Assembly: GCA_916613615.1 (NCBI GenBank)
Contig: OU744732.1
Span: 52,801,727 to 52,865,726, forward strand
Reading direction: 5' to 3'
Length of the DNA stretch: 64,000 nucleotides
DNA from: Steromphala cineraria
Lineage: Eukaryota; Mollusca; Gastropoda; Trochida; Trochidae
Part shown: piece after piece, positions 59,042-64,000 of the stretch
Layout of the letters: each line of letters opens with the position of its first letter
How positions within the stretch are numbered: position 1 is the first letter of the stretch
Notes under the pieces: model-generated
Told to the model about the DNA's origin: nothing
What the model saw: only the letters and a program-made list of their open reading frames with translations
Database searches by the model: none
Made by a program: the position numbers and the translations under genes

Positions 59042-59986
59042 CTGCAATACAAGCAAAGATATCATAGATAAAGCGAATGCTTACATGTACAAGGACAGTC
59101 CTATCGGGGTCTTTGTGTGGAAACATAATTTTAGTACCTCCTTGCTTATACTTAATATATATAATTTGTACATGATTATTTCACGCTAATCTTAAAATAT
59201 GTGAGTGAAGGTAACATTTTAGTTGTCCTAGATTTAACAATTTAACAAATAATAAAATGTATCACCGCTCGCGAACAGTATGACAATGGTCGTGAACCCA
59301 GGTAATTTACTTTTGCTCAGCAGAGTACATTAAAAAAGTGTTCACATATTTCAAAATATACATAAATAGTACCAAATAAACTTCTTTAAACTTTGTGAAA
59401 ATTTCATCATACGAAGTAACTTTATGACGGCCATCTTGGGGGTTTGTTCCGATGGATATCAGGGTATTAGTTGGAACGCAACGCGGAGACATACACGCTG
59501 ATGTAGCAGGATATTTGACGTCATCATAGATATGTAATTTCATGAATATATTGTGGTGTTAACAATAACTTCAACGAGCAGTAATGAAATGACACAAGAT
59601 ATCGTGCCATCACACCACTCACAAGATACGCCTTCGTAAGTTATCGCTGCTGATATCTTGTATTCAACACTTGAATCATGATTTATCTATTTCAGTACTC
59701 TCCTCAAAAGGAGTACAATAACTGATTAAAAGTTTTGCATATGAATAACGTTTTGAATATACGTGCAAAAAAAAGCCTATGTCTACATGTATACCACCAA
59801 TTTAGAAGTTTTGTTTTGGTTGAGTTATACACAAAACACCGGTTTGATAGATTTTTTATAAAACACTAATTTTTAACATTTTTAACTCTATGTTATCTGT
59901 AATGGGATTACTGTTTCTATTACATGTTGCTTAATATTCAAATGTTCTGAAAATCAGTCATCATAATATACGATCGCGAACAGATA
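59042..59986 (-). other. CLCN6: Intron upstream of the first visible ClC-6 exon
   Basis: Starts at the acceptor TGCAG of the 58,940-59,041 exon. No further exon or repeat end was recognised. The frame at 59,307-59,543 (minus) is unremarkable. Confidence 0.6.
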
Positions 59987-60578
59987 CAGCTGCGTAACTT
60001 ACCTTCGTATTCTAGTGCAAATATCATGTAAGTTGTAACGCCTTTGAGACATCTTAGCATTGTGAAAACGAAACAAGTAATGATGTAAGTTCACTGAAAA
60101 AGTTAAGATTCAGTTTGCGTTGACATATTCGTATGTCATACCTAGCAGATAGCTATAACAAATTTAGCAGATCTTTGAAGTGACCAGGGGTCAAAATTTC
60201 GAAAACACTGATTTCTGTTTTGCTCTACAAAATCCTTCATAAGTTATCTTACAGTGTTCCATTGCGCTAAGGCAACGTAATTGTGATGATTTGTTTCCTA
60301 CAAAGCTTAAGTTAACATGGATGATTTTAATCGAAATTTAAGAAAATCCGAATTTCACAAATATGACCCCATCTCTCTATTTAACAATGCCAAATATCGA
60401 CATTCAGCACCAGTGACAAGACGATCCCGAAATTAGGTTCGGGAATGGTTATTTTACACTTGGACAATTGATGATCTTCTGTAAGTGGTCCTGGAGTTAT
60501 TTTATTATTTAAAAACGAAACCCAAATAACATGATTTTTGCACTAAAATCACAAGTAAGTAAACAAGATACGCAGCTG
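59987..60578 (+). mobile_element. Family D element, TA-flanked copy
   Basis: 592 bp from CAGCTGCGTAACTTACC to CAAGATACGCAGCTG with TA on both sides (59,985-59,986 and 60,579-60,580). The body matches 44,017-44,643. Confidence 0.85.
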
Positions 60579-61089
60579 TATTTGGATGGTCCTCAACATT
60601 TTGCTTTGATTTATTAATATTTTTATTTTTTTATTTTAATTTATTAACGCGAGAAGGTAATAACATGATTGAATATAATAATAATGATACACATTAATTC
60701 TAAACACAACACAGGCATACGAATTACTTGTATTGGTGAATATTTATACAATATTCATAAGGAATAATATTACCAAGGGTTCATGAGAAGAGACCTAACA
60801 TGACACGAAGAAAACAGACAAAATAAGCTTCTATAAAACAATGTATACATATTTTATTTTTATCAAGATGTTTGAGTTTGCATTAGCTGAAATAATGTGT
60901 TCCATCTGTCATGTATATTATCTACAATAGAATTAAACCGTTTCATGTTTCTCGCAATCTTCAAAAGAACACAATATAGAAAGACAGACATACATTTTTA
61001 TTCAGTAACCGACCCCTATCAATATTTGCATGATGGCCCCGCATTATGACACACTTTTAGATCTGTGTTTCTTGTCAACATAGTATTAA
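60579..61089. other. AT-rich intronic stretch
   Basis: T- and A-rich sequence with no recognised exon or element before the TTAA of the next MITE. Confidence 0.5.
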
Positions 61090-61605
61090 AGGGGCAGTAG
61101 CACGGTTTTAGGGGGAATATAAGGTGATGTCAGGAAAATTAAAATTAATGGTTCCAAATGAAAGACAATGTATTTAAACTAAATGGAGCAGTAATAATTC
61201 CAATAAATAATGTAAAGTTTGGCCATGCGATTCCTTTTTCTTACACAAAATGAATTAAAGGACTTAACACAAAATGGCCACCAATGGATTTTATGTGAAT
61301 ATTTTATATTTTAAATTTTTCACTGATAGTTGAACGTTTATGCTAAATGTATTATTTTGATGGTGTCAAAAATCTCATTACACAAAACAATCATCCATAG
61401 TCAGAGTACAACTTATAAAGATTTACATTAGATCCATTGACGAACATTTTTGTGTGAACACCTTTAATTCATTTTGTGTAAGAATATGGGATGGCATGGC
61501 TGAACTTTACATTACATATTTGATTATTACTGCTTCATTTAGTTTAAATACATTGTCTTTCTACTGAAATCACCTTACATCCCCCTAAAACGTGCTTCTG
61601 CCCCT
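61090..61605. mobile_element. Chimeric head-to-head family A MITE
   Basis: 516 bp. 61,090-61,297 is the left half of a forward copy. At about 61,298 it switches to the left side of a reverse copy, ending at a second intact-looking terminus at 61,605. TTAA lies outside both ends (61,086-61,089 and 61,606-61,609). Both termini therefore carry the G-rich half and the AT-rich terminus is lost. Confidence 0.88.
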
Positions 61606-61609
61606 TTAA

Positions 61610-62813
61610 TATTTATAAAAAGAATTATCGATGTACATGTACATGATATTCATCCTCCTGTTATCATATTTTCGACTTCAGTCATAACATTTGAGCAGAA
61701 ACGAAAAGACATGATTGCACATAAATTCAAAATAAACGAATTGACAGAAGAATTGGTTAGAAGGGAATATCAAAGCATTAGGCATTATTATGTCAGTGAA
61801 GTGTTTACCTTGAATCAGAGATTACGTTCATGAATAAGTTGTTACAGAGGTAAGGTAAGAATATATCACTTGATTAACCTAAATGGTGTGAGGATTGGAT
61901 TTACACAATTTGATTTTCATAATATATGAATCTTTACATTCTATGTATCACGAAAGACGGATTGGGGGTCACGGAAGTCAACACGTCACGTGTTGTATCC
62001 GACACTCAAGATGAAAGGTCGTTTGCATTATTTATTCATTTTCTTACACCATTCGGTGTGAACTTCATGTCAAATATTCTGCAATAAAACGAGCTACCGC
62101 TTCTGAAATTGAACCAAGCCTAGGTATTCCAGGTTGTAATCAGATATTTTAAAACTGAGACATTTAATAAAGTATTCTAATATAATTACTTTACATGCAA
62201 AAACAAGGGCGCTGAAATACAGTACCTGTAGCGAAATGCAACAATAAATCATTTTGTTTACGTGTCTTATTTGTTTCTCATGACATTCACATTCTTAAAA
62301 ATATAGAAAAGAAGAAAGGTCACTTTTAATGTTCATACTTACTTTTGATATTAAAACGGTTTATCAGTATTTAACTGCTTTATCATTTATGTTACATTTA
62401 GAAGACAAATAGTTGCATTTGTAAGATTTCAGGGATTCATTGTAATTCAACACTAGCAAAATAGGTTAGAACGAACAGTATAAGTCATGTCAATGTATTA
62501 TGTTTGATAGTTGTTTGCCTTATTTGTTATATTTGTTGAAGTATGGAATAATAAATGTGGATCTATACTTCTCGTCAATGTTGTAAATCATATAAACATT
62601 ACAAACAGTCAAAGAAACTGTCATAAGAAACGACTTTCCCGTCTTTTTGGACAAAAGAGTTCGACAGGTAAATTACGACAACCGCAGGGTAGTAGTAAAA
62701 CTACGTGTGGTTTGGCAAAATGAACATAAATTTAGTTGCACGTAAATATTTCACCCACACGTAGATATACGTTTTTTGTGAAACTTGGTCCATCTCTGGA
62801 AAAAATATCTTAA
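61610..62813. other. AT-rich intronic stretch, no exon recognised
   Basis: Short frames only, including 62,511-62,723 (plus), which matches nothing known. The segment near 62,620-62,720 is a little richer in GC but shows no family motif. Confidence 0.5.
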
Positions 62814-63149
62814 AGGGGCAGTAGCAAGTTTTTAAAAGCTTTATATTTTAAAGTTTTCACTGATAATTGTAAGTTAATGCTAAATGTATTATTTTGACAG
62901 TGTCAAAAATCTACACAAGCGAATCATTCATAGTCAGAGGACAAAGTATGAAGATTGTCATAAAATCCATTGGTGACCATTTTATGTGAACACCTTTAAT
63001 TCATTTTGTGTAAGAAAAAGGAATCGCATGGCTAAACTTTACGTTATATATTTGAATTATTACTGCTCCATCTTGTTTAAATATATTGTCTTAATTTTCA
63101 TTGTCCTGACATCACCTAATATTCACCCTAAAAACGTGCTACTGCCCCT
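62814..63149 (-). mobile_element. Family A MITE with small deletions
   Basis: 336 bp, reverse, TTAA at 62,810-62,813 and 63,150-63,153. The left end is mutated (GTAGCAAGTT). Confidence 0.93.
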
Positions 63150-63563
63150 TTAAGGAATTTAACAAGAAGACTAAAAAGTTGAAATTACAACTTCTATAAC
63201 ACAGACCACTCCTTCCTTTATCGTATGAAAAGTGTAGCTCGTGTGGAGACTTAATCTAAGTCTTCTCAAAGTCTCCTGTCACAGTGGGCTAGTTTCAGAC
63301 TTTACCGTATCAACACAGACTATCACAAATCCACCAATCCTGCCAATAATCCAGAAACGTTAGCCAATTGCAAGCATTGATGCAGAAAAACGTCTGAAGA
63401 AATACAACCGAAGGAGGCTTTTGGTATAATCTGAAGTTATTCTCATGTTGGCATGGCTGAGAGAAACTTCTTATTTTTACTCTTATAAAAACTTAATTGT
63501 AATTGTAATGTTTACTCGGAAACCAGCTAGTGTATAGAATGAGATGACGTTTGTTGCAGTTAA
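63150..63563. other. Short unique stretch between two MITEs
   Basis: No exon recognised. The last bases before 63,564 form the TTAA target of the next copy. Confidence 0.5.
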
Positions 63564-63855
63564 AGGGGCAGTAGCACGTTTTTTTTTGGGAGGAATATAA
63601 GGTGATGTCAGGAAAATTAAAAGTAATGGTTCCAATTGAAAGACAATGTATTAAACTAAATGGAGCAGTAATAATTCAAATATATAACGTTAAGTTTAGC
63701 TGTGCAATTCCATTTTCTTACAAAAAATGAATTAAAGGGAGTTCTCATAAAATGGCCGCCAATGGATTTATGTGAATGTGCATACTTTGTCCTCTGACTA
63801 TGGATGATTGGTTGGTGTAATGAGATTTTTGACACTGTCAACATAGTACATTTAT
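63564..63855 (+). mobile_element. 3'-truncated family A MITE
   Basis: Forward, TTAA at 63,560-63,563. The body runs to ATAGTACATTTAT and then changes abruptly to unrelated sequence, so about 65 bp of the right end are missing. Confidence 0.88.
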
Positions 63856-64000
63856 AGGATATCTAACGAGCTTCCCCTTTCATATCAAGTTTATGTCCCT
63901 AGTGAAATAATTTTGCTTTGTCACGAGCCTTGGATCAAATTAATGAAATTCGGTGATCAAATTGTGCTGAATTTAAACCCTTTTGTGTTTATATGAGCCT

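Noticed and set aside
62511..62723. 70-residue plus-strand frame with a basic C-terminal half
   Set aside because: No family motif, promoter or neighbouring exon. Its length is expected by chance in a 64-kb AT-rich sequence.
42083..63844. A similar ~61-residue minus-strand frame in three family A copies (42,083; 42,701; 63,656)
   Set aside because: It follows from sequence identity between young copies. The frame is broken by indels in the other copies and shows no sign of selection on codons.
59042..64000. Search for the preceding ClC-6 exon (region with an FHGLILRSQL-like motif) on the minus strand
   Set aside because: No stretch with that motif between acceptor and donor signals was found. 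The exon probably lies beyond the window.

Overview
The window looks like nuclear DNA of a marine invertebrate, most likely a mollusc such as a bivalve. It is AT-rich and almost entirely non-coding. It carries introns with canonical GT-AG splice sites, tRNA-derived SINEs, and a very dense set of short non-autonomous DNA transposons. Only one protein-coding gene can be supported: the 3' end of a CLCN6-type (ClC-6) chloride/proton exchanger on the minus strand. Its three last coding exons are at 59041-58940, 52798-52673 and 52243-52163. They encode 102 residues in phase 0, ending in the second CBS domain and a stop codon. The rest of that gene lies beyond the right edge. No rRNA, CRISPR array, prokaryotic operon or intact transposase gene was found.

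Positions 1 to about 37,790 form a very large, old, imperfect inverted duplication. The left arm (1-18,755) reads in reverse complement, collinearly, as the right arm (21,086-37,790) around a spacer of about 2.3 kb. The left arm may continue past the start of the window. Each arm has its own later insertions, tandem duplications and microsatellite lengths, so the partner arm often supplies an 'empty site' that shows what was inserted and what the target duplication was. The left arm contains a nested transposon (605-3220) holding two foldback elements made of degenerate short repeats, a SINE (6976-7302) and an internal direct duplication of about 2 kb (13.2-14.95 kb and 15.09-17.39 kb). The right arm holds a 3.5 kb insertion full of G/C homopolymers (25,510-28,998) and several MITEs.

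From 37.8 to 51 kb is a repeat-rich intergenic stretch. It has a candidate promoter (38,869) and poly(A) signal (41,401) that may bound an unknown plus-strand transcript, a 159-bp near-perfect palindrome, and minisatellites. From 52.1 kb to the right end is the ClC-6 gene. Its 6.1 kb penultimate intron is loaded with transposons, three of which have about 10-bp target duplications.

The dominant mobile family (called family A here) starts AGGGGCAGTAGCACG and occurs 17 times in 64 kb. Comparison of filled and empty sites shows it inserts at TTAA. At least three other unrelated-looking families here (B, C, E) are also bounded by TTAA. Family D is bounded by TA, and a further set by about 10-bp duplications. 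Family letters are labels made for this report only.
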